Origin: Streptomyces formicae
GTDB lineage: Bacteria > Actinomycetota > Actinomycetes > Streptomycetales > Streptomycetaceae
Length of the DNA stretch: 64,000 nucleotides
Reading direction: 5' to 3'
Assembly (NCBI RefSeq): GCF_022647665.1
Contig: NZ_CP071872.1
Location: 4,278,001 to 4,342,000, forward strand
Numbering within the stretch: position 1 is the first letter of the stretch; each line of letters starts with the position of its first letter. The notes under the pieces are model-generated. The model was not told where the DNA came from and did no database searches. It saw nothing but the letters and a program-made list of their open reading frames with translations. Position numbers and translations under genes: made by a program. Shown here piece after piece: positions 36,337-45,951 of the stretch.

Positions 36337-36350
36337 TAGAACGCGTTGCA
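36337..36350. promoter_or_regulatory. KstR-type palindrome upstream of the acyl-CoA dehydrogenase operon
   Basis: TAGAACGCGTTGCA matches TNNAACNNGTTNNA and lies 40-53 bp before the GTG start. It has the same right half (GTTGCA) as 799-812 and 51952-51965. Confidence 0.5.
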
Positions 36351-36483
36351 GTAATCCGGAAGGGCCGTGCGCCGGAGGATGCCGGTTCACCGTGCCGGTC
36401 GGTGTTCCCGCAGGCCCGTTTTGGCGCATAGGCCGGGGCTTCCCGCACAATGGACCATTCTGACCGGCCACAAGTGTCGCCAT

Positions 36484-36792
36484 CGACTACGGCGTCATGA
36501 GCGGCCCCATCGGAAAGGTGCTGCCCGTGGAGGGAGAGAGTAGACGAGCGCACGGCGCCACCAGCGGCCCGAACAGCATCAAGTAGGCATCGATAGGGCC
36601 GGAGGGGGCGCGGATGCCGAGGCGGCGGAGGGCCGGCCTCCAAGAGAGGACTCGGCCCTTTGCCTCCCCCCTGACGTGGGCGTAGTCGAAAACACCGTCC
36701 TTGACGTCGACCGGGCGGTCCAGCATGGCCTCATGCAGCCTCCCCGACCCGTACCCAGACCAACGACCTCCTCACCACGTAAGGCCACGGGA
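36484..36792. other. Interval without a supported gene
   Basis: A 79-codon open frame on the minus strand (36487-36726) begins MLDRPVDVKDGVFDYAHVRG. It has no recognisable domain or ribosome site and may be the remnant of a gene cut by the adjacent IS1380-type element. Confidence 0.3.
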
Positions 36793-37757
36793 CTAACCTC
36801 GCCGTTCCGCTTGGTGTGATGGGGTGTCGCTGATCGCCTGCCGGCGGGTGGGCGGGGTGGTTTTGTTGCTTGGGTATGGCGGAGTCCCGGCGCGGGGGTC
36901 GGTTTCTCCAAACTCTTTCGGATCGTGGGTAGTGCAGGGGTTCGCTGGTCAGTCGGCGGGACGGGTAGTGCGGCGAGACGGTGGAAAGCCGTGGCCAGTT
37001 CCTGTCTCCAGGCGAGGTTGCCAATAGCCGCAGGCGGAGGCCGCCGCGGGTGAGGCAGGCGGCGACGTGCAGCAGTCGGTAGCGGAACTTCTTCGACTCG
37101 GCGGTGGCCACTTCCCCGTCCAGCAGCAGGACGCACGTCCAGGCGAACAGGTCGATCGCCGTGAGGCTGGGTTCGAGCCAGACGGCATTTGACGCCGAAG
37201 TTGCGGGAGGGGAAGTGGCCGAAACCGGTGGTCTTGCCGCTCTGGATGCGGTCTTCAACAGTGGCATGCCCTCGGCGGCGGGCTTTGAGGAACTGGGCGG
37301 AACCGCCAACGGAGTGGGGAGTCCTGGTGAGGAGCAACTGGTGCTGCAGGCTCTCGTCCTGGTCGAACAGGGACAGTTGGGCTCCGGGGCGCGGCTGCTC
37401 GCGACGCTCGATGATGCGGGGTGCCGACCGGGTAGCCGTTCAGATCGACCATGCCGGTCAGCTCGGCGACCTCAGCGCCACCAGGCAGTGTCCCGTCCTG
37501 GTCCAGGACGGGATGCCAGAGGCGGTCAGGCCTGGCCCGGACAGCACGGCGGACCGGCCCGATGTTGGCGTATCCGACCGAGAAGGAGGTAATCCTTTCT
37601 TCCGCATGTCACGGACATGTGCAAGGAACGCTTTCGCGGATCCGGCGTTGTCGGTGCGGATCAGGATGTCGGTGCCGCGCCGGTGGGCGTCGGGGATCTG
37701 TGCGAGTGCCCGGTCGCCTACCGCGATGTGATTGGTGGTGGTCAGGATCACGAGACA
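36793..37757 (-). pseudogene. Decayed IS1380-family transposase fragment (older element)
   Basis: Reading leftward from 37751, pieces in different frames line up with the middle and C-terminus of IS1380-type transposases: ALAQIPDAHRRGTDILIRTDNAGSAKAFLAHV (37458-37751), MVDLNGYPVGT (37255-37452), then VEDRIQSGKTTGFGHFPSRNFG and LTAIDLFAWTCVLLLDGEVATAESKKFRYRLLHVAA (about 36970-37310). At least three frame changes separate them. The N-terminal half is missing. CTAACCTCG at 36793 resembles the IS1380 terminal repeat and probably marks the surviving end. It belongs to a different IS1380 lineage from the element that follows. Confidence 0.75.
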
Positions 37758-39411
37758 CTAACCTCGCGCTTTCACGAAGTGGTTGTCCAGCAGGTGATCA
37801 GGACAGCAGAAAGTGCCTCTGACCAGCGAGAATGAGGATTGTCTAGGCCCTTGTTCCCGCCCCTGTCGGAGGCACTTTCCAGGTGAAGAAGCGTATCGGG
37901 TCGTACCCCCGTGTCCGCGCTGAGGGCGGCGGTCGCGGGGTGGTCTCGCAGGCCGGGGCCGTGCTGCTGGTGGAGACAGTCCGCAAGTCTGGTCCGGATC
38001 AGGCGATATCGAGGGCACTGGCGCCCTGGCGGAAGTCCCGCACGGTGCACGATCCCGGCAAGACGGTGCTGGATCTCGCGCTCGCGGTGGCGCTGGGCGG
38101 CGACTGCCTCGCCGATGTCGCCATGCTGAGGGCCGAGCCCGGCGTGTTCGGGCCGGTGGCCTCAGATCCGACGGTCTCCCGGCTCATCGACACCCTTGCC
38201 GCCGGTGGGAAGCGTGCGCTGACCGCGATCCGCCAGGCCCGCGCTCACGTTCGCGAACACGCCTGGCAACTCGCCGGCGACAAGGCGGCGGACGCCGGCG
38301 GGCAGGTGACCGTCGACCTGGACGGTGTCCTGGTGATCTCGCACTCCGACAAGCAGGACGCAGCCGCCACCTGGAAGAAGACCTTCGGACACCACCCGCT
38401 GATAGGATTCGTCGACCACGGCCCCGGCCGCTCCGGCGAGCCGGTGACCGCTGTGCTGCGTCCCGGAAACGCAGGCAGCAACACCGCCGCGGACCACATC
38501 ACCGCCACCCAACTCGCCCTGGCCCAGCTGCCGAAGACCTACCGGCGAGGCCGGCGAACGCTGATCCGCACTGATTCCGGCGGCGGCACCCACAGTTCGT
38601 GGCCTGGCTGGCCCAGCACGGCCGATGGCTTTCATATTCGGTCGGAATGACCATCACCGACGCCGTCCACCAGGCCGTACTCAAGGTCCCCTCCCCGGCC
38701 TGGACACCGGCCGTCGAGCCCGGCGGCGACATCCGTGACGCCGCCTGGGTCACCGAGATCGCCGGTGACGTGCTGGACGGCCGGCCGAAGGGGATGCGGC
38801 TGATCGTGCGGAGAGAACGGCCGCACCCCGGCGCCCAGTTCCGGATCACCGACGCGGATGGCCTGCGGCTCACCTGCTTCGCCACCAACACGGCGGACGT
38901 TCCGATCCCCGCGCTCGAACTTCGGCACCGCCAACGCACGAGGGCCGAGGACCACATCCGTGCTGCTCGCGCCACCGGCCTGCGCAACCTGCCCCTGCAC
39001 GACACCCGGCAGAACCAGATCTGGCTGGAGATCGTCCAGATCGCCCTCGACCTTCTCGCCTGGATGCCCATCCTCGCTCTGACCGGCGATATCCGCCTCT
39101 GGAAGCCCCGTCGCCTCCGGCTGCGCCTCTTCTCCGCAACCGCCCACCTCGTCACGACCACCCGCCGCCGGCACCTGAGATTCGCACCCCACCGGCCCTG
39201 AACCGATGTGATCACCGCCGCCCTGGCCCGACTCGAAGCCCTCCCCAACCCTGGCTGACCAGTACGTTCCCGCCCCTACAAGCAGCATCACCCCGACCGA
39301 AGCCATGGAACCCGGCGCCCACCCGACGCGACAGCCGGGCCATCACCAGCCCGAACAACCGAAACGGCCCACCGAAGAAACCAACGGACCGCCACAAAAG
39401 ATCGAGGCTAA
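37758..39411 (+). mobile_element. IS1380-family insertion sequence, about 1.65 kb
   Basis: The left end is CTAACCTCGCGCTTT at 37758. The right end, read inverted from 39411, begins TTAGCCTCGATCTTTT, giving an imperfect terminal repeat (TA[A/G]CCTCG..CTTT). One transposase lies inside on the plus strand. An 11-bp inverted repeat (37809-37819 / 37869-37879, GAAAGTGCCTC) precedes the transposase start and may form a leader hairpin. No clear target duplication is visible, probably because the left flank is itself an IS remnant. Confidence 0.65.
37883..39258 (+). pseudogene. IS1380-family transposase with a frameshift and a nonsense codon
   Basis: The GTG at 37883 opens KKRIGSYPRVRAEGGGRGVVSQAG, the family N-terminus. 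The DDE core is visible as VTVDLDGVLVISHSDKQDAAATWKKTFGHHP and RRTLIRTDSGGGTH. One base is missing near 38592 (CAC-AG-TTC for CAC-GAG-TTC), after which the next frame continues with WLAQHGRWLSYSVGMTITDAVH through LPLHDTRQNQIWLEIVQIALDLLAW. The expected Trp in RFAPHRPW is TGA (39199-39201), cutting 18 residues before the natural stop at 39256. Two lesions make it inactive. Confidence 0.85.
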
Positions 39412-39490
39412 CGCACCTTCAGACCAAGAAAATCCCCTCTCGCGTCTTGCAGAGTCAAGCCGATGCTGGATTCGAAGCGAAACGGCGAAG

Positions 39491-42112
39491 CTAACGCTTC
39501 TGGGGCAGTAGGTGTGACACCTCTATACAGGTGAAGACGTCGCCGTTGTAGGTCGCTATATCGTTCTTGGGTTCCGAAGTGCGCGTCAGCGTAACGCCAC
39601 CGAATATTATCACCTCTGCCTCTGAGGGCACTCGGCTGAGTCCGTAGATTTCCGCGTACAACCCGGTCGCCTCACCGTGATCGGGGAACGTGATCGTATC
39701 CAGGACAGGGGTCTTGAAACGATACCCGGAATGCTCGTGAGCAAACCTCTCTGCTATGTCGTACTTTCGCGAAGTGCTTGTAATCTTGGATGTGACATAT
39801 TTCTTGCTGACGGCCGTTGGGGAGAACGACACCTTCGGCTTATATGTTCCTCGATAGACTTGCGTACCGGCCGCGATGACGGGAAAATTCACACCCCCGA
39901 GCGTGGTGGCAGCGTCCGAGCACATTTTGAGCTGCTCGTCCAGGGGCCTCCAGTCGTATGCTTTGATTGCGGCGATCAACTGCTTCCTGGACTGCTTGGC
40001 CTGCTTCTTCGCCGCCTCTGTCGACCCATCCTTATTGGCCTCTCTGGCATCGCCCAGCGCCTTTTCCCAGGATGCGCCGAGTTGCTTGGGATCGGTGATG
40101 ACGACCGGCATATCGTCATGCTTGCTGGTTGGGGTCGCTCTGTTCAGATCTTTCTCTGCCGTCGCGATCGCGGTGTCTCGGATCGCTTTTGCCCTGCTCT
40201 TGGGCGCCACTTTGTCGGCTGCGTTCAACAACGTGAAACTTCCCGATGAGTACACGTAGACTCCGCATACGGTGGCCAGCGTCTCCCAGGGCTGAGCGGA
40301 AACGATGTCTTTGCCGGCCACATGAAGGGAGTCCAGCCACTCCTTCATCCAATAGTATCGAGTAAGCCCGCCGGAGCCCTTAAAGCTGCCGTTGAAAAAC
40401 GCGCCCGCTTCTTTGACGGGAAGTTTACTCCTCACAACCCCCTGGTCCGGGTGTGTCCCTGGAGTTGTCACGAGGGGCAGGTATTTAGCCATGGCGAGCA
40501 CCAATGACGCCTCGTCGACGGTGAGCGCACTGAGAGGCGGTGACGGCAGGGGTTTATGATCCACTGCGGCCTTGTCTCGACTTTCCGCCCACGTTGTCAA
40601 TAGATCGGCCAAATCCTGTTTGGGGTGCGGTGTCGGGGATTTCGTGCCGAGCCTTTCGCTGATCCCCTGATAGGCTTCCTTGGCTCCCTTTTTCAGCAGC
40701 ACGGTCAGCTCGTCCAGTTGACCATTTTCCCTACCGCTCACAAGGAGCCTCTCCTTGCGTTTGCGGAGAACGAAGTTCTCGCAGCTCCAGGTGCCGGCAT
40801 CCTTCGGATCGAGCATGGCGATATGGACAGCCTTGAGGATCTCATATACGGAGTGGTCGCGCACCGGGAGCATCCAGGCCAGCAGAGCTTTCACAAAGTC
40901 GATAGCGGGAGTTTCGGGGACGTTGATCCAAGCGAAGGTACAAAACATCCGCGCGGCCGTTCCGGAGAGGCCAGCGACGAGAGGGTACCCTCTGCGGAGG
41001 CAATTATTGACGTACCAGGGCCCTTTCAGCAGGCTTGCATTCTTGAAGCCTTCGACCCAGGGCAGTGGGTATTCAGGCCCGTACGCTGCCGCGCTGTCGA
41101 GGTCCCAGGACCGCACGTTGTGATGGATGATCTTGGCAGGTTCGATGATCGTGTAATACTTCAGGAAGGTTTTCCCGTTTGGGCCGTAGGAGTAGGCGTT
41201 CTGCACCTGGATCGCCTGCTTCTCTTGCAGCACGGCACGTAACTCCAGGTCGGTCAACTCGATATCGCTCTTGACTTCTTTGTAGCTAAGGCCATCGATC
41301 TCAGGTATCACAAGGACACTGTTCTGAAATTCCCTTTCCTCCTCACTGAGGCCAATGCCCGGCCCCAATCTCAGGTAATCGGACGGAAAAGTGTCACTCG
41401 GGGCTCCCCGCCCACCGAACTGGCGACAGATCTGCGAGCTCGCATATTCCCAAAAGTGAGATCCGTAATTCGCAAGGCTGCCCACCGCATATATGTCCTT
41501 CTCGAACCCTTTCGAGAACTTGCTGCGCAGATTGACGAGCTTGGCGTTATTTTTGAGATAATTCGTGTAGGGCTCCAGATGCCGGTGGTTAAGCTTCAGC
41601 CTGCTCGCAAGATCGCATGCGTTCCCATCCCCCGTGAAATAGATGCGCTGGATGGTACTCTTCAAGGATACCCCCTCGCCCCCACCAACATTCTGGCCGA
41701 AATAGGCAGCATTGAAGAGTGCGGTCATCATTTCCCTGACGCTGGCCTTACTATCCTCGTCTATGAAATAGTCGATTCCCTGCAAAGCATTTTCCTCATC
41801 TATCTTTATCTGGCCCGCACTCTTGGCATCCTTCGGTTTGGACAGGAAGAAGGCATCGGCGGCTTTCTTCTTTCGCTCGGTACTCGACAGGTTTTTCTGT
41901 GTGTTCTCCAGGTCCCAAGTGAGAACCTCGTGCAGGCGCCGGATGGTTCGCCTCGCCGCTTCCTTCACGCTTTCCTGTTCGGCGAGTTCGACTCCGAGGT
42001 TCGTTTCCCAGGTCTTCGCCCGGATTTGCCACGGAGAATCTGCATTCTTCTTCTGCCAGGCCGAGTAGTAGGCCTCGTAATCAAAGGGAGGTTCGGGGGT
42101 GAGGGTGGTCAT
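39491..42112 (-). CDS. Large protein with C-terminal ADP-ribosyltransferase domain
   Basis: 873 residues. The last about 125 residues have the R-S-E signature of mono-ADP-ribosyltransferases: Arg754 in TQVYRGTY, S779-T780-S781 in KITSTSRKYDIAERFA, and E831-A832-E833 in VPSEAEVIIFGG. This ExE form is typical of arginine-modifying exoenzymes (PF03496-like). The first 730 residues are unfamiliar: charged helices at 1-110, then alpha/beta sequence with no motif I recognise and no signal peptide or membrane segment. Base composition is clearly lower in G+C than in the neighbours (41701-41760 is 50% by hand count). One Leu codon is TTA (41240-41242, residue 291), implying bldA tRNA dependence. GGAG precedes the ATG. 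Second gene of an operon with the beta-rich protein, 52 bp apart. A toxin or effector role is inference. Confidence 0.78.
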   Translation of the reverse strand: MTTLTPEPPFDYEAYYSAWQKKNADSPWQIRAKTWETNLGVELAEQESVKEAARRTIRRLHEVLTWDLENTQKNLSSTERKKKAADAFFLSKPKDAKSAGQIKIDEENALQGIDYFIDEDSKASVREMMTALFNAAYFGQNVGGGEGVSLKSTIQRIYFTGDGNACDLASRLKLNHRHLEPYTNYLKNNAKLVNLRSKFSKGFEKDIYAVGSLANYGSHFWEYASSQICRQFGGRGAPSDTFPSDYLRLGPGIGLSEEEREFQNSVLVIPEIDGLSYKEVKSDIELTDLELRAVLQEKQAIQVQNAYSYGPNGKTFLKYYTIIEPAKIIHHNVRSWDLDSAAAYGPEYPLPWVEGFKNASLLKGPWYVNNCLRRGYPLVAGLSGTAARMFCTFAWINVPETPAIDFVKALLAWMLPVRDHSVYEILKAVHIAMLDPKDAGTWSCENFVLRKRKERLLVSGRENGQLDELTVLLKKGAKEAYQGISERLGTKSPTPHPKQDLADLLTTWAESRDKAAVDHKPLPSPPLSALTVDEASLVLAMAKYLPLVTTPGTHPDQGVVRSKLPVKEAGAFFNGSFKGSGGLTRYYWMKEWLDSLHVAGKDIVSAQPWETLATVCGVYVYSSGSFTLLNAADKVAPKSRAKAIRDTAIATAEKDLNRATPTSKHDDMPVVITDPKQLGASWEKALGDAREANKDGSTEAAKKQAKQSRKQLIAAIKAYDWRPLDEQLKMCSDAATTLGGVNFPVIAAGTQVYRGTYKPKVSFSPTAVSKKYVTSKITSTSRKYDIAERFAHEHSGYRFKTPVLDTITFPDHGEATGLYAEIYGLSRVPSEAEVIIFGGVTLTRTSEPKNDIATYNGDVFTCIEVSHLLPQKR

Positions 42113-42164
42113 GAGACGCTCCAGACCATGCGACGGCGACGGGTGGGAGTAGAGCCTCGCGGGT

Positions 42165-44351
42165 TCAGGTCCGCGTAGACGGGTTCAGCGCCGCGTAGGC
42201 GACGGTGGTGGTGGTGTCTCCGAGTTTGGTAGTGAGGTGCAGGGCGTGCCCTTGGTCGGTGTCGTAGGTGAGGCCCGCTTGTGTGAGGGCGAGTTCGGGG
42301 AGCAAGGGCAAGGTCGCCGGCAGGGAGGGGATGAGGTCGGCGACGGTGAGGCCGCCGGTGTCGGTGCACTGGGCGGATAGGCGGGTGTGTTGCGGGTCGG
42401 CGCCGGCGTCGAGGGTGAAGTAGAGGGGGGAACGTGAAGGATCCGCATGCGAGATGATGAGGTCCCCGTCCAGCGACCATCCATGGGCCTCTTCCACGAA
42501 GCGCATGGCGTAGGAGCTTTTCTGGTCGAGGATGGTGAGGTTTCCGGTGCAGTCGAGTTCCAGGGTGGGGCCGTGTGCGTTTCGTCCGGCGGTGAACTGG
42601 ATGTGGTCGGGAAGGGCGTTGAGGAGGTGCGTCAGGAAAGGCGGCGGGCTCTGTGGCCTGAGCCACTCGCGAGCGGGATCAGCCTCAAGGACACCCCGTA
42701 TGGTCCAGTTCCCGTCCTCGTAGGCGGCAGCCACGGTGATGGTGCTGCTGCCGACCCTGGCGTCGGCTTCCAGGGCGACGGCCGTGCTCTGAGTTGAGTC
42801 GGTCTTGGACAGGGACAGGCTGATGCCGGTGAGGGTGAAGGCGGGATCGGTGCCTATGGTGAGGTTCGCGGCCAGGTCCACATCAAGGCTGTAGGTCTTC
42901 TGGCTCAGTGAGTAGGTGGCCTTCAGGTCGGCCAGGCGAACGACGGAACCAGAGGTGTGTGCCGCGAAGTCCTTGATGTCTTTCAGCTCGGTGGCATCGA
43001 AGTCCTTGAGGACCTCGGGGTCGAGAATCTCCAGGGTGAGGTCGCCCGGGGGAAACTGGGCGGTGGCGGTGAAGCAGGGTGGGGTCCGGTCGTCCGTCGG
43101 GGCTTTGCCGAGATGGCCGAGAGCCTCGGCTCCCGCGGAGTACTGCCATGTGCCGTCCGAGGCACGGCCCACGAGAAACCACAGGTCGAGGGTGTCCAGG
43201 GTCAGGCCGGGGATGAAAGAGATACCCGGATCCGGTGCGCAGGAGATGCCCGCGGCCAGCGCGGTGACCTTGCTGGCGGTGAGGTCGTAAACCACGGACA
43301 TGCCCGTCAGGGACAATTTGGCAGGCAGGAACTTCTCGGGGAGGGTGATACCCGAGGCGAGGTTGAGACTTGTGTCCAGCTTCATGAAGGGCTGGTCATG
43401 GATGTCCTTCACGCCATCGAGTTGAGGGGCCTCGCCGGTGCCAGGGTCAGTGGTGTCTGCGGTCAGAGCGATGACCTTTCGCTTGCCGTCGTCGGTGTAG
43501 TCGAAGGCGAAGTCCACGTCCGTACCGTGGGGAGTGATGGTGCCGCCGAGCTCCCACGACGGTGTGCCCCCCTCGCCGCCGACGCTCCGATGGAAGAAGC
43601 AGGAGACCTCGCACTCGCGCTGGAAGAGGTTCAGGGTTCCGTCCACCCCAAGGTGGGTGGTGGCGAATCCGTCGCTCCAGGACACCGTCACCGTGCTGGG
43701 CCGCAGCCCTTTGAGCACGTCCGGTATCGACGGGCGGGATCCGCCCACTGATACCGACCAGGCGGCCGCATCGGCCATACCGGCGTTCGACGGAAGGGGC
43801 CCGAAGGTGACAGCGGCGCGGGTGGGCTGCCCGGCCGAAGGGGGTAGGGGGAACCGCGTCTCCACCGTCCCTGTGGCGACGGCCGGTAGCGATCCGACGG
43901 CCGCGGCAGTGAACTCGTACCGTGCGATGTTGGCCTTGTCCACCAGGTCACAGTCCACGACTAGCCGCCGGACCTGGAACTCCGGACGCGCTGCGAGACT
44001 CCCCGCGACCGTCTCCGCGTACGGCACCGCCACACCGGGCATGCCCGACTGGCCCTGCGCCGGGGTGAACACCAGCGAGATCCCGCGAACACCTGCCTGC
44101 TCCACGGTGAACGTCACCGTCACAGGGCAGGCCTGTAACGCACCGGGAAGCGTGACAACGCCCGTGATCGTGTAGGGGGGTGTGTCAAGATGCGCCACCG
44201 GTGTTTCCAGTTTGGTGGTGGAACCATTGAGGATGTCCGCCACGTTGCCCTCTCCCTGGGCGGCACCCAGCTTCTGAAGCGGCACGCAACCCGGATTCGA
44301 CCGCACGAAGGACACAAGATCACTGAACGGCATGAGCGAAGCAGAAGGCAT
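42165..44351 (-). CDS. Beta-rich repetitive protein of unknown function
   Basis: 728 residues from the ATG at 44351; the frame is open to 44615 but upstream codons look non-coding. I do not recognise the family. The sequence is dominated by alternating beta-strand stretches ending in Asp/Gly turns, in five or six loosely similar blocks (for example LSLTGMSVVYDLTASKVTALAAG, YSLDVDLAANLTIGTDPAFTLTG, TITVAAAYEDGNWTIRGVLEAD). It looks like an elongated beta-sandwich or beta-solenoid. It has few cysteines and no signal peptide or membrane segment. One TTA codon (44136-44138, residue 72). It lies directly upstream of the ADP-ribosyltransferase gene on the same strand and is probably its partner: carrier, chaperone or immunity are all open. 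Confidence 0.7.
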   Translation of the reverse strand: MPSASLMPFSDLVSFVRSNPGCVPLQKLGAAQGEGNVADILNGSTTKLETPVAHLDTPPYTITGVVTLPGALQACPVTVTFTVEQAGVRGISLVFTPAQGQSGMPGVAVPYAETVAGSLAARPEFQVRRLVVDCDLVDKANIARYEFTAAAVGSLPAVATGTVETRFPLPPSAGQPTRAAVTFGPLPSNAGMADAAAWSVSVGGSRPSIPDVLKGLRPSTVTVSWSDGFATTHLGVDGTLNLFQRECEVSCFFHRSVGGEGGTPSWELGGTITPHGTDVDFAFDYTDDGKRKVIALTADTTDPGTGEAPQLDGVKDIHDQPFMKLDTSLNLASGITLPEKFLPAKLSLTGMSVVYDLTASKVTALAAGISCAPDPGISFIPGLTLDTLDLWFLVGRASDGTWQYSAGAEALGHLGKAPTDDRTPPCFTATAQFPPGDLTLEILDPEVLKDFDATELKDIKDFAAHTSGSVVRLADLKATYSLSQKTYSLDVDLAANLTIGTDPAFTLTGISLSLSKTDSTQSTAVALEADARVGSSTITVAAAYEDGNWTIRGVLEADPAREWLRPQSPPPFLTHLLNALPDHIQFTAGRNAHGPTLELDCTGNLTILDQKSSYAMRFVEEAHGWSLDGDLIISHADPSRSPLYFTLDAGADPQHTRLSAQCTDTGGLTVADLIPSLPATLPLLPELALTQAGLTYDTDQGHALHLTTKLGDTTTTVAYAALNPSTRT

Positions 44352-45287
44352 CTGAACCTCACTGACAGAGATGAAGGTGGTCCGGAACGGAAAAGCGACG
44401 TCGGTCGTGCCGAGCCGTGCCGACTGCCGCGGCGCTTGGCCGGGGCGCTTGGCCGGGGCCTGCGCCAGCAGCAGCGGAGACCGGTTCATCGATGAGCTTG
44501 CAGGCCCCAGCCCGGCCCGAAGGGCTGCAAGCCAATGCCTGCGCCGGGGCTCTCGCCCAGGTAGGGGGCAGGGTTCGCGATCTGGTTCGCGCGGTTGGAC
44601 CCACGGGCTGCGCAATTGCCGGGCCGTGGCCTACCAAGGTCCCTTTAGGTGGCAATGCGGAGCCATAGGTCCACTCAGGGGACCACTCGTCCGCCGATCA
44701 GCGGCCCACCGTGGCACAGGAATCAACACAAGCCTTCGACAGGTGCGGAGTTCGTGTGAAATGACACGGTGCCTCAGACCTTCGCCCCTCGCGGAGCGTG
44801 CAGCAGACCCAGCGATCGTGGAGCGGGACCGGAGCAAGTTGGGTGCCTCGCGCGGGTGGAACTGGCGACGGGTCCAGCGGTCACCGGGGGCAGCGGGACA
44901 TCGATGCACTCCTTCCAGAAGGCATCGAAATCGAGCTTTAGACAGAAAGGGTGACAGAACACACAAAACGTGTCAACCTCGCAGCATGCAAGGGGAGCTG
45001 TCGATCTTCCTTGTCGAAAAGCGTTCCCACAGGACCGAGCACTCGGCTGCAACGAGGAAACATTCGGCTGCCCGTCAGCCAGGACCTCGGTCGTTCCCTG
45101 CAAGGCACGGTTGGCACGACTGACTTGGCCGATCGCTTTGGGGTCGCTGGGGTGGCAGGCTCGCCGCGTGGCCGAGCGCCAGCGCCGGCTCGAACCTCGT
45201 TTTGTCCGGGACTCCAGCGGTCAGGGCCGGGGCGGCGCACTCCGGGCGGTAGAGCCAGGGCGCAACAAGCAGAGGGAGGACGGACCA
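44352..45287. other. Intergenic interval, no supported gene
   Basis: About 0.9 kb between the ART operon and the oxygenase pseudogene. Open frames here are short, overlap in all directions and lack ribosome sites or domains. It must contain the promoter of the operon near its left end. The composition is mixed, consistent with an island boundary. Confidence 0.5.
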
Positions 45288-45891
45288 GTGTCGGTCACCA
45301 CCACGAGGATCGCCCGGCGTGTCGCCGGAGCCGACTGGGCGGCTGTCGCCGCGGAGCCGCTTCAGTTCCGGCGAGTACCGCTACTTCACGCATGAACTGC
45401 AGGACGTCGTGGCCGAGTTGGACGAGGCCCTCTACCCGCGGCTGCTCCCCGTCGCCCGGAACTGGGCGCACGCCTCGGCCGCCTGGCACCTCGGCCGGAC
45501 AGCCTGGAGAAGTGGATCGCCCAGTGCCACGAGGCGGGCCCGGACCACTCCGCACAGATCCTGCTGCGCTACGGCGAGGACGACTGGAACGCCCTCCACC
45601 GCGACCGCTTCGGTGACATGGTCCTCCCGCTCAAGGTCGTGATCGGCCTGAACGCCTACGGGACGGACTACACGGGCGCCGAGTTCCTGCTCGTCGAGCA
45701 GCGGCCGCGGGCGCAGTCGCGGGCACAGCCACGCCGCCTCCGCAGGATCACGGACTCGCCTTTCACCACTCGTGACCGCCGATGCGCTCAGCCCGCGGCT
45801 GGTCGGCGGGCGCGGGGCGGCACGGTAGGAGCATGGTGCGCTCGGGGCGGCGGTGTGCGCTGCGGCTGGTGTTCCAGGAGACGCCGCGTAA
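45288..45891 (+). pseudogene. 2OG-Fe(II) oxygenase remnant, deleted and frameshifted
   Basis: GGGAGGA (45274-45280) and a GTG at 45288 open SVTTTRIARRVAGADWAAVAAE, then the frame changes. FSSGEYRYFTHELQDVVAELDEALYPRLLPVARNWA continues in a second frame, WIAQCHEAGPDHSAQILLRYGEDDWNALHRDRFGDMVLPLKVVIGLNAYGTDYTGAEFLLVEQRPRAQSR in another, and TTRDRRCAQPAAG near the end. These match, in order, a family of bacterial 2-oxoglutarate/iron oxygenases. An internal segment of roughly 40-50 codons is missing after AAE. Several independent lesions show true decay. Confidence 0.75.
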
Positions 45892-45951
45892 TCGTGGTTG
45901 CGGGCGTGGGCCTGCGTCGGCGTACGAGCGGACCCTTGGCGGACGTCCCTG

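Noticed and set aside
36487..36726. A 79-codon minus-strand frame
   Set aside because: Mostly plausible codons but no ribosome site, domain or conservation I can judge; noted only as an unsupported interval.
37758..45287. ART operon carried inside a composite IS transposon
   Set aside because: I see no matching IS end on the right side of the operon, so composite mobility is not supported.
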